Shown here one piece after another: positions 1 to 8,618 of a stretch of DNA of 20,809 nucleotides (within the stretch, counting starts at the first letter, position 1; every line of letters begins with the position of its first letter). The notes beneath the pieces are model-generated. The model was not told where the DNA came from. It saw nothing but the letters and a program-made list of their open reading frames with translations, and searched no databases. Source of the DNA: Penium margaritaceum (lineage: Eukaryota > Streptophyta > Zygnematophyceae > Desmidiales > Peniaceae); contig SZWC01015022.1 in the NCBI GenBank assembly GCA_023375785.1, forward strand, positions 38,073-58,881. Reading direction: 5' to 3'. The translations under genes were made by a program, and so were the position numbers.

Positions 1-1
1 T

Positions 2-520
2 TACCAACTCCATGGGGCCCAAATCTTCAGCAAAATGCACCTATGCAGAGGCTATCATTACATCCGCGTATCTGATAAGGACGTCAAGAAGACAGCGTTC
101 TCCACGAGATACGGGCAATTTGAGTTCACAGTCATGCCGTTCAAAACCAAAAGTATCCCCACCATATTCATGGCGGCAATGAACAACATGTTTTTCTTGT
201 ACCTTGATGACTTTTTCGACATATATCTTGATGACATTTTGGTTTACAGCTACACCCCAAAGAAGCACAATGGATTCCTCTAGAAAAAATCTTGAGACTT
301 TACAAAGACAGAATGATTTGGGGAAAATCTCAAACTTGTACTTCGGTCACAGATCGATCGAGGTTTTATGCCATATCATCGGCGGCGGACGGATCACCAC
401 GGACCCAAAAAAGGTGGAGGCGGTCCCTGATTAGCCAACGCCTACAAATGTTCAGGACGTCCTAGTGTTTTTGGGTTTGTGCAACTACTAACGCCTATTC
501 ATAAAGGACTACACACGAGT
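2..520 (+). pseudogene. Element A reverse transcriptase remnant
   Basis: The protein would copy the element RNA into cDNA in the cytoplasmic virus-like particle. From base 2 the frame reads a Ty3-type palm: GYHYIRVSD, then TAFSTRYGQFEF and MPF, then the catalytic box YLDDILVYS near 223-249. The frame ends at a stop at about 281. The thumb/connection part continues in another frame (RSIEVLCHIIGGGRITTDPKKVEAV, roughly 350-425) and then NVQDVLVFLGLCNY near 445-490, broken by stops. The YLDD aspartates survive. The upstream catalytic aspartate of the usual SKIDL motif is replaced (SKMHL near 38-52). Seen: motifs and stops. Known: Ty3 RT architecture. Inferred: loss of activity. Confidence 0.85.
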
Positions 521-642
521 GTAAGCGACTCTCTATGTTCTCATCCGGAAAACTACACAGTGGAATTGGGGAGGGGGGGGGCAGCAAACACAAAGTGTTT
601 AACTCTTTGAGGAACGCTCTGACCTCAACGCCGGCCTTATAA

Positions 643-1090
643 TTGGCAGATCCAATGGTGGAATACATCATGGCCACCGACGCATCTAATCAACCCATCC
701 GAGTTGTTCTCCTCCAATACAATGACAAAGGAGAACTTCTGGTCGCATACATGTCAAGAAAACTACACATTCCGGAGCTCAATGAAGTGGTGCACAAGAA
801 AGAAATGCTCGCAATTGTACACACGTTCAAAATGTGGCATGCTACTTGGGATGCAGCCAACGATGCATTGCCTGCACCAATGATCACACGTTGAAACATC
901 TCAGAACTCAGCCAAATGTAAGTTGCCAACAAACTTGATGGATGGAGTTCCTTGAGTCAAAATTGGACTACGACAATAAGTACGACCCTAGAAAAACTGA
1001 TATGGCGGATTCTCTGAGTTGGCAACCATATTTAATAGCTGAGAAAAACACGTTGCTCGTCAAAGGAGACCTGTGCCTCGCAAGATTGTC
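643..1090 (+). pseudogene. Element A RNase H remnant
   Basis: The RNase H domain degrades the RNA strand of the RNA-DNA hybrid during reverse transcription. The readable stretch contains MATDASNQPIRVVLLQ, the region around the first catalytic aspartate (TDAS), then VAYMSRKL and the helix VVHKKEMLAIVHTFKMWH that carries a conserved glutamate. A stop at about 892 ends the open part. The tail can still be followed in other frames as MEFLESKLDYDNKYDP and the ADSLS motif to about 1025, which normally closes Ty3 RNase H (WxxFLxxYDFxIxYxPGxxNxxADxLS). Element B shows the same block at about 6500-6900, in better order. Confidence 0.8.
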
Positions 1091-1099
1091 TGCAAACAG

Positions 1100-1235
1100 T
1101 TAGGAGGAGTTTGGCGGGTTGGAGGGGAAAAATTGCTTGTTCAATGACCCCTACTCGCCAAGGATGTGCAAAGAATTTTCCTCAAGGAATGCCACGACAC
1201 CGGTCCATTCGGCCGACCAACATTGCAACAATGGC
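1100..1235 (+). pseudogene. Element A integrase zinc-finger fragment, core deleted
   Basis: A short piece resembles the N-terminal zinc-binding region of Ty3 integrase. Near 1138-1175 one frame reads FNDPYSPRMCKEF. A shifted frame continues as LKECHDTGPFG at about 1180-1212, matching LLKDCHGIAPGGHF in element B (about 7080-7120). The sequence then jumps directly to the integrase C-terminal module near 1240. In element B these two landmarks are about 750 bases apart, so the DDE catalytic core is missing here. The remainder is too short and frameshifted to encode a protein. Confidence 0.6.
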
Positions 1236-1680
1236 GTGTTTACCGTTGGCGATTGCATCCTCCTCAGGTCAACAAACATCAATATCCGAGGATTTCACTT
1301 TACCAAACCCGGATCGTTGGGACCTTTGGAGACTAAGCAAATGTAAACCCTTCTCATTGCTTGACTGCACCTGCCTGACAACATGGTGATCCACTCTTCC
1401 ACATCAGAAAACTCAATCACTGCCGGGACCCTATTACAAACTTCCCTGGCAGAGATGTTGCAACTCCACCTCATGTACAAGTGGATGGGGATACAGAGTA
1501 TGTGACTGAAGGAATCCTCTGACATTAACGCCGTGGGAAAATGATTGAGTATGTGTTCAGGTGGCATAGAGGCGATGTCGCGCACAACAGCTAAGAGCCA
1601 TACACCAACCTCACAGATGTTGATCATCTCATCGAAGGCTTCTACCGTCCTCTCCGGCCTAATTCTGCTAGTGCAAAGGG
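1236..1680 (+). pseudogene. Element A integrase C-terminal module and chromodomain remnant
   Basis: The stretch starts with FTVGDCILLRSTNINIRG (about 1240-1294), the GPF/Y-type module of Ty3 integrase that begins with a VGD-VLL pattern. A degenerate LHLPDNMVIH segment follows at about 1364-1395. A chromodomain remnant then reads FRWHRGDVAHNS, stop, EPYTNLTDVDHLIEGFYRP (about 1558-1650). The chromodomain core W-x-G-x(5)-NSWEP is recognisable, with the usual Trp of SWEP replaced by a TAG stop. Chromodomains at the integrase C-terminus steer chromoviruses to particular chromatin. Here the reading frame is broken, so this is a fossil. Confidence 0.75.
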
Positions 1681-1691
1681 ATGTCGCGTCC

Positions 1692-1704
1692 AGAAGGGGG
1701 GGAC
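1692..1704 (+). other. Element A polypurine tract
   Basis: An AGAAGGGGGGGAC run sits two bases before the TG that opens the LTR-like sequence at 1706. Polypurine tracts prime plus-strand synthesis immediately upstream of the 3' LTR. Element B has the equivalent AAAGGGAGGGAA at 8322-8333. Confidence 0.65.
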
Positions 1705-1705
1705 G

Positions 1706-2246
1706 TGCCACATCCCTGAAGTGCTTGAGTCCCTAAACTCTGCGAGTTGGAATTAATTCCACTACATTTGTAGCCCACGGCGCGCCGACCTCAGGATTTT
1801 TACGCCATTCAGCCGAGGGCATTTTAGCCAATTGCCCCAACCTTTGGTGTTTCGTTCCAGAAGTTTCTCACAACTTCCACCATCTTCGAGATGGATCGAC
1901 CAAAATATTGCAATCAAAGTTTCTTTTCTACTCGATCGACTTCTTGACTGTGAATGATATTTACAAATCTGCGCCTCGATACTCTTGAAGCCCCCTGACT
2001 ACTTGACAGAACTTCTCGAAGCAACCACTCACGACGCGACCTCGCACGCGTCGCTCGGACCGAACATCGAGGACCCAACATATGCCTCATTCTTCTCAAC
2101 ATTTTATTCATGTGCTAGACTCACTCAACACCTGTCATTGAAGAACACTTACAGCTTCTTAAAAACAATCCATTTGTCCCAAATCCTCGAATTGTGTTTT
2201 GTCCTGCACCTCATCCCTATGAACCACCTACGTTCCGCTGGATGTA
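1706..2246 (+). mobile_element. Element A 3' LTR (boundary approximate)
   Basis: The sequence aligns by eye with the element B LTR from its first bases: GAGTCCCTAAACTCTGCGAGTTGG against GAGTCCTTAATCTTTTCGAGTGGG, then TAGCCCAC. Further along both share CTCACGACGCGACC...ACGCGTCGCTCG (2029-2057) and CACCTGTCATTGAAGAACA...TGTCCCAAAT. It begins with TG right after the polypurine tract. The right end is set by loss of similarity near CACCTACG, so it could be off by tens of bases. Divergence from the B LTRs is high, so A is an old copy of the same family. Confidence 0.7.
2032..2053 (+). other. Stem-loop CGACGCG / CGCGTCG in LTR A
   Basis: Arms CGACGCG (2032-2038) and CGCGTCG (2047-2053) pair perfectly over an 8-base loop. 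The same arms with a different loop occur twice in the element B 5' LTR (3112-3133 and 3404-3425). A role in LTR RNA is inference. Confidence 0.6.
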
Positions 2247-2780
2247 ATTGTATACATGAACTGAACGATTTGACACTCTTCATCAAAGTACACATTCTAC
2301 TCATTGTAACATACTCAATCTCCACAAATTCACACACATTTGGGGTTACATAGTAACCATGTGCAATTGGTTTGTCAGTCAACAATCTGCACTGATGTCA
2401 AAAAGTCTGGTACGCAAGGACTTCTGCAACAGCAATTCTGTCTGCGGTCGGCATTTCCGTCCACCGACAGTCCACCGCATGTTTTCCATGCATTTTCCCT
2501 CCACTTCTGTCCTGTTTGAATGGAAGGCTCTCTCCGAGTGCAATTTTTCTTGCGGAAACGACTCCTAGTCCAAGAAAAATGTGCGAATCGCACAAAACTT
2601 GTGTAGCAACAAAGGATTTTTGCAAACAGATATCAGACAGTGCAAGGAAGCATGTGACTTGACTTCTCCTCAGACAAGAAGGGAAAGTCGAGCAAAATTC
2701 ATTTCCAAGGCTTAGAAAATGTTTAAACCCGGCTTTAGTGTATTACTACATAATCTTGATGCATGGATGTGTGCAGCCAA
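2247..2780. other. Non-coding gap between elements A and B, with a partial LTR-tail copy
   Basis: No convincing coding sequence is present; short ORFs here lack any recognisable domain. At about 2262-2335 there is a second, weaker match to the 3' segment of the LTR (GATTTGACACTCTTCATCAAAGTACA... TCAATCTCCACAAATTC, compared with 3518-3585). LTR A therefore carries a duplicated tail, or a second LTR fragment abuts it. Nothing is recognised in 2345-2780, which is the likely insertion site of element B. Confidence 0.5.
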
Positions 2781-3320
2781 TGTTACGTACCAAACATACA
2801 TGAGTCCTTAATCTTTTCGAGTGGGCATTTTTGTTACCACAAAAATAGCCCACCATGTTGCAGGACCTTGATATTCACTCCGACGGTCAAGGGAAAACCG
2901 GCCAACTGCCCTCGCCTGCAGTGAATCTTCCCAAACCTCCTGACAACTTTGGCCACTCTCGTGAATGTACGACAGAAGTGCCACGATCTTTTGGTCGACT
3001 TCTCGACGCACTGAGACGAATCTGGATTCATAGATATGCATCTCGCATCTTCATTGTGGATCCTCGAAGCAACCCGACTTCTCGGCAGAGCTTCTCGGAT
3101 CCGACCACTCACGACGCGACTCCAAACGCGTCGCTCGAAAATCGACCGAATGACCCTGACTATGTCTCATTCGTAACTCGACACTTTTGTATGTAATACA
3201 TATATATATATATGTATGTATATTTATATATGTTCGAACTTTGGCCACTCTCGTGAATCTACGACAGAAGTGCCACGATCTTTTGGTCGACTTCTCGACG
3301 CACTGAGACGAATCTGGATT

Positions 3321-3328
3321 TATAAATA
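3321..3328 (+). promoter_or_regulatory. Candidate LTR TATA box (second duplicate copy)
   Basis: TATAAATA lies in GGATTTATAAATATGCATC. The upstream duplicate has CATAGATA at 3029-3036, and the 3' LTR has TATAAAGA at 8581-8588. Position within the LTR and conservation in the 3' LTR support a promoter role; the start site is not shown. Confidence 0.5.
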
Positions 3329-3403
3329 TGCATCTCGCATCTTCATTGTGGATCCTCGAAGCAACCCGACTTCTCGGCGGAGCTTCTCGGATCCGACCAC
3401 TCA

Positions 3404-3425
3404 CGACGCGACTCCAAACGCGTCG
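3404..3425 (+). other. LTR stem-loop, second copy (first at 3112-3133)
   Basis: CGACGCG and CGCGTCG arms surround the loop ACTCCAAA, about 75-80 bases downstream of the TATA-like box. Arms are identical in LTR A although the loop differs there. In the 3' LTR (about 16406-16430) both arms have decayed (TATGCG / CGCTTCG). Confidence 0.55.
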
Positions 3426-3648
3426 CTCGAAAATCGACCGAATGACCCCGACTATGTCTCATTCGTAACTCGACACTTTTGTATGTAACATATATATACA
3501 TATGTATATATGTTCGATCATTTTGACACTCGTCATTGAAGTACAGTTACCGCTAGTTATAAATTGCTCAAGTCTCCCAAATTCTAAATCGTGTTCTGCC
3601 TCACAACTTCTACCTGTTCACCATCTACCCTCCATTTTGCATACCACT

Positions 3649-3660
3649 TGGTATCAGAGC
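3649..3660 (+). other. Element B primer-binding site (initiator tRNA-Met)
   Basis: TGGTATCAGAGC is the standard complement to the 3' end of plant initiator tRNA-Met, used to prime minus-strand cDNA. It sits eight bases after the LTR end, fixing the LTR boundary and the + orientation. Confidence 0.9.
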
Positions 3661-3829
3661 GCAGCGGTGCTAGAGAGGCATCCGACTACTTTACCTATTC
3701 AGAGGAATACCTCACACAAGCCGTCAGCGCAGCTTGCATGTCAAGGCTTTGCAGACTTTGCAACTACGACGTGAGACAAGCGAGCACAACTGACGACCAG
3801 CAGTGGGTCTTCAGCCACGACTTCGGCAA

Positions 3830-4818
3830 TGGAGGAGCACAAAATGCCTATGCATGAGAATCCTGAAGCGGCAGCGAACGCTAGCGTGACAGGCTATGCG
3901 GTAGCTAGATCAACCCTACGGCTCCGACGACCAATCCGGTCACGAATCCAATGGCAGTAAGCTAGCCGCCCCTACCGTCAGCCTCGACGATGGCAACATG
4001 AACGAAAGGTGTCACAAGACGACGGGCGCGGATCAACAAGGATCTGGCAAACCAAATCTCCGTGCTCGAGGGGATCAGCAGTCATCTGCTCCAACAACTC
4101 AACATCACGATAAACACTCTTTGCAACGCAAGCGCATGTGAAGCGGTGCTCGTTGAGAGAAATTCCCAACTCTTGAGCAAATCCAGAATTCATCCGGCCC
4201 TCGCACAACCATTCGATCCTCCAAACTCTAAACGTCAAAGACGTGCTAACGCCACCAACCAACTGGAACAAATTTGTAGGCACGATGCTTGCACGATTGG
4301 GATGTCTAAACAAAAATTCTGAAGCACGGTACAAGCTCTAGTGTCTCCGTCAGTAGTCTAGCTTGGCAGAGTATACACGGAGATTCCACGAGATCATGAC
4401 TGGTGTAGACATCAACCCCAAAGAACTCTGCTTTCACTACAACAACGGCCTCAGGCAAGATATCCGGCGAGCAATTGCTATTTCCGGCATCCAAAACGAC
4501 TTGCCGTGGATGATTGTAGCAGGAGAAAGGATCGATAGCACCGACTACAATGCTCGGATCCAAGAATCCTACGGCTGGCGACCTCCCAACCACAATCATT
4601 ATGGAAACGAAGAAAGCCAGTCTGCGGACTCCTCGACTCAGATGGGAGTAGAAACCGTCAACCAGAGAGATACGTTCACCTGCTACAAGTGCGGAAAGTT
4701 CAGGCACATTGCTTGCAAGTGTCCAAGAAGGAACCAGGCCAGAAAGGGGGTAAGTCACAAAACAATGAGTCGGGAAATGGAAAACGGCAAGAGTGAAAGG
4801 CGCAACTCTTTTCCGTGA
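3830..4818 (+). pseudogene. Element B gag remnant with CCHC zinc knuckle
   Basis: Gag forms the virus-like particle and packages element RNA. An ATG at 3830 opens a 43-codon stretch (MEEHKMPMHENPEAAANASV...) ending in a stop. Other frames continue the region, one of them open at about 4062-4320. The best block is 4363-4818, with EYTRRFHEIMTGVD, LCFHYNNGLRQDIRRAI and NDLPWMIVAGERID, resembling the capsid C-terminal part of chromoviral Gag. A nucleocapsid knuckle CYKCGKFRHIACKC lies at 4681-4722, exactly C-x2-C-x4-H-x4-C. The true Gag start is uncertain. At least two frame changes separate 3830 from the knuckle, so no intact Gag can be made. Confidence 0.8.
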
Positions 4819-4949
4819 GGAGCAATCTGCACTGAACAATTGCCCATCTATACGGTCTACATTGCCGCAGAGGGTTTCTACGATTGCGAAGTTTGACAAG
4901 GGATACGAGGACAACCAACTGTCGATACTCCTAGAATTCTAGCCTCGAG

Positions 4950-5340
4950 GATGCAGGCGTCGTAGAATGATACCGACACTATCGGACGGAGGAGCTTCTC
5001 ATAGCTTTGTGAGCAACAACATGGTTGGCAAGATGGGTTTGCACACCAAATCATGGGTGTTTGAAGGAAAAAACTGTTGACAAGAGATTGCACATATGGA
5101 GGCTTTTAAGAACCATTATGACTACAGGTCGGAGATCTACAAGATGTAACAGTTTGGAGGTCATGTCCAATGAGTGATCACAAAACCATTCTTGGACTAG
5201 ATTTCTTGTGTCGATACAATCTCCAAGTTGACAAGAACAGTGACGACATCTACGTGGAAATTCACGGCGCCATGCGACAACCTCTGCGCCTGGGACGGCA
5301 GATGATAGCTGAAGCAACAGAGGTGGAAGCAACACAGGAA
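4950..5340 (+). pseudogene. Element B aspartic protease remnant
   Basis: This domain cleaves the Gag-Pol precursor. Around 4976-5054 one frame reads TLSDGGASHSFVSNNMVGKMG, the retropepsin-like active-site region. The catalytic Asp (codon 4985-4987) is kept, but the usual D-S/T-G-A is D-G-G-A. The second landmark of Ty3 proteases, a hydrophobic ILG-DxL turn, appears at 5170-5260 as HKTILGLDFLCRYNLQVD in another frame. Stops between the two blocks (around 5078-5160) show the frame is broken. The spacing agrees with a protease of normal length. Confidence 0.7.
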
Positions 5341-5639
5341 GTCGCGGGAGCAGAAAGGAAACAACCTATGTATCCGGTATCGCTCACCGTGGCAAAGAAT
5401 TGTATGCGACGAGGAGCTTGTGCGTGACTCATACACCTCAAGCCAATGGAAGAAGGGCAAATGGTAGCAGTTGACTCGTTATCCTCATCCGCCTCATCGG
5501 CATCAACAAAGTTCGTGATGGTACCTGAAGAGTTTACACCACTCATCCAACAATTTGTGAACGTCTTCCTCGACGAACTCGTGAGAACCCTACCTCCTCA
5601 ATAAGATATCGACCATCGCACCAAACTAAAGCCAGGCAG

Positions 5640-6375
5640 CCAACCCATAGTTCGAGGGGCCTGTAGGATGAGTGATCAAGACATGACCAAGCTGGAAAAG
5701 CATCTCGACAAGATGCTCGATCAGATTTTGTCCGCCCATCCACGTCACCATACGCTGCACCAGAACTGTTTGTAAAAAAGAAAACTGGTGAGATGTTGAT
5801 GTGCGTGGAATATTGGACATTGAACGATGCTGCCATTAAAAACCAGTATCCTTTTCCCCAAGCTGACGGGCGATTTGATCAACTCTAAGGGGCTCGAATT
5901 TTCACCAAAATTGACTTTTACAGCGGATATCACGAGATTTGTTTGGCACATGCCGACATCAAGAAGACGACGTTCCGAACTCGCTACGGGCATTTTGAGT
6001 TCAGGGTAATGCCGTTCTGACATACAAATGTCCCAACAACGTTCATTAAGGCAGTAAACAACATCTTTGGCCCATAGCTCGATGATTTTTTCGTGGTGTA
6101 CGTCGACCAAATTCTGGTACACAGCCGCACCCCGGAGGAGCACGATGGACATCATCGAAAATTTCTTGAAGCCTTACAAAGAGAGGCTTTTTTCCAAAAA
6201 CTCTCAATTTGCGACTTCGGTCGCCGTTCGATCGAGTTTTTGGGTCAAGTCATCAACAGCAGACGGATCACTATGGGTCCAAGAAATGCAGCAGGAGTCC
6301 TTGATTTGCCGACCACAACCAATGTTCAAGATGTTCAAGTCTTCCTCGGGATCTGTGGTTGCTATCGGCGTTTTG
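5640..6375 (+). pseudogene. Element B reverse transcriptase remnant (YVDQ)
   Basis: Ty3-type RT is scattered over all three frames. The fingers region shows MTKLEKHLDKML (5680s) and KKKTGEMLMCVEYWTLNDAAIKN (about 5775-5843). The palm shows [16 protein letters not shown] and RVMPF at about 5958-6017. The catalytic box is at 6096-6125, where MVYVDQILVHSRTPEEH replaces the usual YVDD with YVDQ. The thumb follows in the same frame: FLEALQREAFF, DFGRRSIEFLGQVINS and NVQDVQVFLGICGCYRRFVRDY to about 6385. Loss of the second YxDD aspartate would abolish polymerase activity even without the frameshifts. Confidence 0.85.
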
Positions 6376-6384
6376 TCCGAGATT

Positions 6385-6910
6385 ACACTCCAATGTTAAC
6401 GCCTCTTTCCGTCCTCACTCAAAAAGAAAACGAGTGGCGGTGGGGAGACAGAAAACAAGAAGCGTTCACTACTTTGTGGAGCGCTCTGACCTTGGCGCCA
6501 GCCCTACGATTAGCCGATCCCACGGTTGACTGCGTCATGGCTACGGACGCTTGAGATGGGGCTATCGGCACAGTCCTCCTGCAAGGCCATGTCAACGGCG
6601 ACCAACCGGTCACATACATGTCTCAAAAGCTGCAGGGACCACAACTCAATTTCGTCGTACACCAGAAGGGAATGTTGGCGGTCGTACATGCGTTAAAGAC
6701 GTGGCGGTGTTATCTGGAGTGCCATCGATGCATCATACGCACCGACCACCATGCTCTAAAACACTTGAAGACACAGCCGAACCTAAGTTGAAATCAAATC
6801 CGATGGATGGAGTTCCTTGAATCCGGGTTTGACTACGATATCGAGTACCGGCTAGGCAATATCAACCCGACGGACGCACGCAGCCACCGACCAGCTTTGA
6901 TGCCTGAGAC
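6385..6910 (+). pseudogene. Element B RNase H remnant
   Basis: Following the RT thumb in the same frame is the tether TPLSVLTQKENEWRWGDRKQEAFTTLWSAL, then ADPTVDCVMATDA interrupted by TGA at 6552-6554, then DGAIGTVLLQGHVNGDQPVTYMSQKL. The conserved helix reads LNFVVHQKGMLAVVHALKTWRCYL, and the third acidic region reads IIRTDHHALKHLKTQPN. The Ty3 RNase H ending WMEFLESGFDYDIEYRLGNIN lies at about 6806-6870. TDA and RTDH keep catalytic aspartates, while the usual KEML glutamate is glycine (KGML). Two stops and the neighbouring RT mutation make it non-functional. Confidence 0.85.
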
Positions 6911-6984
6911 AGCAATGCTATAGCTGCAACGGGATTTGTATCTCGAGCGGCTGTTCACATGAGGCTACAACCAGCCCGGCTGAT

Positions 6985-7785
6985 ACAACAAGGCAAAATT
7001 CTTGTACGATGCACCATACTGGCGACGTCAATTCACTCACCAGGTGATCGTCCCTCCAAACGACGAACTTCACCGTATGCTCCTCAAAGACTGCCACGGC
7101 ATTGCTCCAGGTGGACACTTCAGAAAGGACAAGAGGCAAGAGAAACTGGCAAAAAAATGTTGGTGGGACAGGATGCAGTCCGACGTGGCCAACTTATGCA
7201 AATCATGTGACACAAGTTAGCAAAAAAAATCCCGTCGCACGAGGCCACCCGGACTTCATCACGGGATAACCCGTCACACCTGAAGGATATGATGCAATCC
7301 TCGCGGATGTCGACAGGTTTTCCAAAATGTCCCATTTTATCATGACAACGACCACCGTCACCGTCGAAGGAACAGCAGGACTGTTTTTTTAAACAACATA
7401 TCACTACACTGTGTGTCGAGAACCATCACAAGCGGGAGAGACGGTCAATTCACCAACCATTTTTGGCACAAACTGATGACTTGCTATGGCAGCATAATTC
7501 ATTTTTAATGGCGCTTTGTCCTTAAACCGACGGCCAAAACCGAGAGGACTAATCAGATGCTCGAACAGCTTCTCCGAACACTATGTGAATCTCATGGGAC
7601 GAATTGGGCACAAAAACTCCCGATTGCCAAAAATCGCATATTATGAGACAGCTTCCACCGTAACGGGTAAAACTTCGTTTGAAGTGGTGTATGGAAAACT
7701 TCCCACCACTACAGCAGGACTATACAATCAAAGCAACATTCCTACGGTTGACGTCCAACACCAAAAATTCTCCACCATCTAGGAC
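6985..7785 (+). pseudogene. Element B integrase remnant (zinc finger and core)
   Basis: Integrase joins the cDNA to host DNA. The zinc-binding domain reads DELHRMLLKDCHGIAPGGHFRKDKRQ at about 7060-7140, then CWWDRM and ANLCKSCDTS to 7217, with the last zinc cysteine replaced by serine. The core begins PEGYDAILADVDRFSKMSHFIMTTTT (7279-7356), ending at TAA 7390-7392. DGQFTNHFWHKLM marks the second acidic residue near 7441-7480, and TERTNQMLEQLLRTL the glutamate region near 7540-7584. A final stretch reads TASTVTGKTSFEVVYGKLP, as in other Ty3 integrases. At least three frames are needed, so the gene is dead. Confidence 0.85.
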
Positions 7786-7799
7786 AAAACACGGTGAAC

Positions 7800-8271
7800 C
7801 CTTGCAAATACACAAGCAACAATGAAACGAGCAGCTGACCAATATCACAACAACGACATTTTCGTTGCCGGTGACAAGGTCCTCAGCTCAACCAACATCA
7901 AACTCAGCGGAGCCACCTATTTGAAGCTCAAACCATGATGGTTGGGACCATTTGAGATCGAGCGCATGCAAACCCCTGTGGTTGCGCAACTCAAACTTCC
8001 TGATAATATGCAAGTTCATCCGGCATTCCATATCAGCAAACTCAAGCATTACTGAGACCCCAGAGAGAACTTCTGCAAGAAGGATGTCCCTCCCTCTCCT
8101 CCCCTTCAAGTGGACGAGGACCTAGAGTACGTCATCGAGGACATCTTCGGCCATCGTTGACGTGGCAAAATGAGAGAATATCTTGTCAAGTGCCACAGCG
8201 ACGACGCCACGCACACAAGTTGGGAAGCCTACGAAAACCTCCGAGACATCGATCACCTAATCGATAACTAG
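7800..8271 (+). pseudogene. Element B integrase GPF module and chromodomain
   Basis: The integrase C-terminal module is clear: RAADQYHNNDIFVAGDKVL near 7830-7884, WLGPFEIERM at about 7939-7970, and LKLPDNMQVHPAFHISKLKHY at 7991-8054, the GPF-x-LP-x-HPVFHVSxLK signature. After a stop and a linker, the chromodomain reads LEYVIEDIFGHR, TGA at 8158-8160, RGKMREYLVKCHSDDATHTSWEAYENLRDIDHLIDN, ending at TAG 8269-8271. The fold is complete apart from one stop; the aromatic cage residues Y, C (usually W) and W can be located. This identifies the element as a chromovirus and marks the end of pol. Confidence 0.85.
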
Positions 8272-8321
8272 TAACGCCTTCACCGGGCCACATTTGTACG
8301 TGCGTTGGGACGTCGCGGCTT

Positions 8322-8333
8322 AAAGGGAGGGAA
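8322..8333 (+). other. Element B polypurine tract
   Basis: AAAGGGAGGGAA lies immediately 5' of the LTR start TGTTACG at 8335, the expected site for plus-strand priming. Confidence 0.8.
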
Positions 8334-8334
8334 T

Positions 8335-8618
8335 TGTTACGTACCAGACGTACACGAGTCCCTAATCTTTCCGAGTGGGCTTTTCTTTTATTACACAAAG
8401 AGCCCACCGTGCCGGAAGACCTCGATATTGACTCCGACGGTCGAGGGTAAACCAGCCAATGGCCCTCGCCTCCACTGCTTTTTCCCGAACCTCTTGACAA
8501 CTTCGCCCACTCGCAAATCTACGGCAGAAGTGTCACGACGTTTCGGTCGATTTCTCTACGCACCGAGACAAATCTGGATTTATAAAGATGTATCTCGCAT
8601 CTTCACCATGTATCCTTG
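8335..8618 (+). mobile_element. Element B 3' LTR, left half
   Basis: It matches the 5' LTR from TGTTACGTACC through GTCGAGGGTAAACCAGCCAATGG, the TATA-like TATAAAGA at 8581-8588 and CTTCACCATGTATCCT. It breaks off at 8618 where the copia LTR begins. The missing right half resumes at 16354. Its single copy of the 292-bp unit contrasts with two in the 5' LTR. Confidence 0.88.
8614..8618. repeat. Target-site duplication of element C, left copy
   Basis: CCTTG at 8614-8618 pairs with CCTCG at 16354-16358. The intact 5' LTR of element B has CCTCG at this position (GGATCCTCGAAGC), so the left copy has one C-to-T change. Confidence 0.8.

Larger units (their letters stand above)
1..2246 (+). mobile_element. 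Element A: 3' part of a decayed Ty3/gypsy chromovirus
   Basis: This is the right-hand part of a Ty3/gypsy LTR retrotransposon whose 5' LTR, gag, protease and early RT lie left of the window. Remnants occur in Ty3 order: RT (YLDD), RNase H, a short zinc-finger piece of integrase, the integrase C-terminal module, a chromodomain, a polypurine tract and the 3' LTR. Coding frames change repeatedly and contain stops, so the element is dead. The same order and similar sequence recur in element B at 2781-16617, and the LTRs align, so A and B belong to one family. Family assignment is firm. The right boundary near 2246 is approximate because no target duplication can be paired inside the window. Confidence 0.85.
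2949..3520 (+). repeat. 292-bp tandem duplication inside the element B 5' LTR
   Basis: The segment from 2949 to about 3240 is repeated from 3241 to about 3520. Both copies run from TTGGCCACTCTCGTGAAT to an AT-rich (TATATG) tract followed by TTCGA. Over roughly 245 comparable bases I count about six differences. Only one copy is present in the split 3' LTR. Element B's two LTRs differ far more than this, so the duplication is later than the insertion. It copies the region holding the TATA-like box and the CGACGCG stem-loop. Confidence 0.9.
2781..3641 (+). mobile_element. Element B 5' LTR, 861 bp
   Basis: It starts TGTTACGTACC and ends TTTTGCA, eight bases before the PBS. The start recurs at 8335 (TGTTACGTACCAGACG) next to the polypurine tract, and the end recurs at 16617, which confirms both boundaries. 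It is about 290 bp longer than the 3' LTR because of an internal tandem duplication. LTRs carry the promoter and polyadenylation signals; a TATA-like TATAAATA lies at 3321-3328. Confidence 0.85.

Noticed and set aside
1295..1711. Minus-strand 138-codon ORF
   Set aside because: It is antisense to the integrase C-terminal and chromodomain remnants, which are recognisable on the plus strand.
2855..3488. Two near-identical plus-strand ORFs ending in the same peptide
   Set aside because: They are read-throughs of the duplicated LTR unit, not genes.
4306..4914. Minus-strand 202-codon ORF
   Set aside because: It is opposite the gag block whose CCHC knuckle is clear on the plus strand; no domain of its own.
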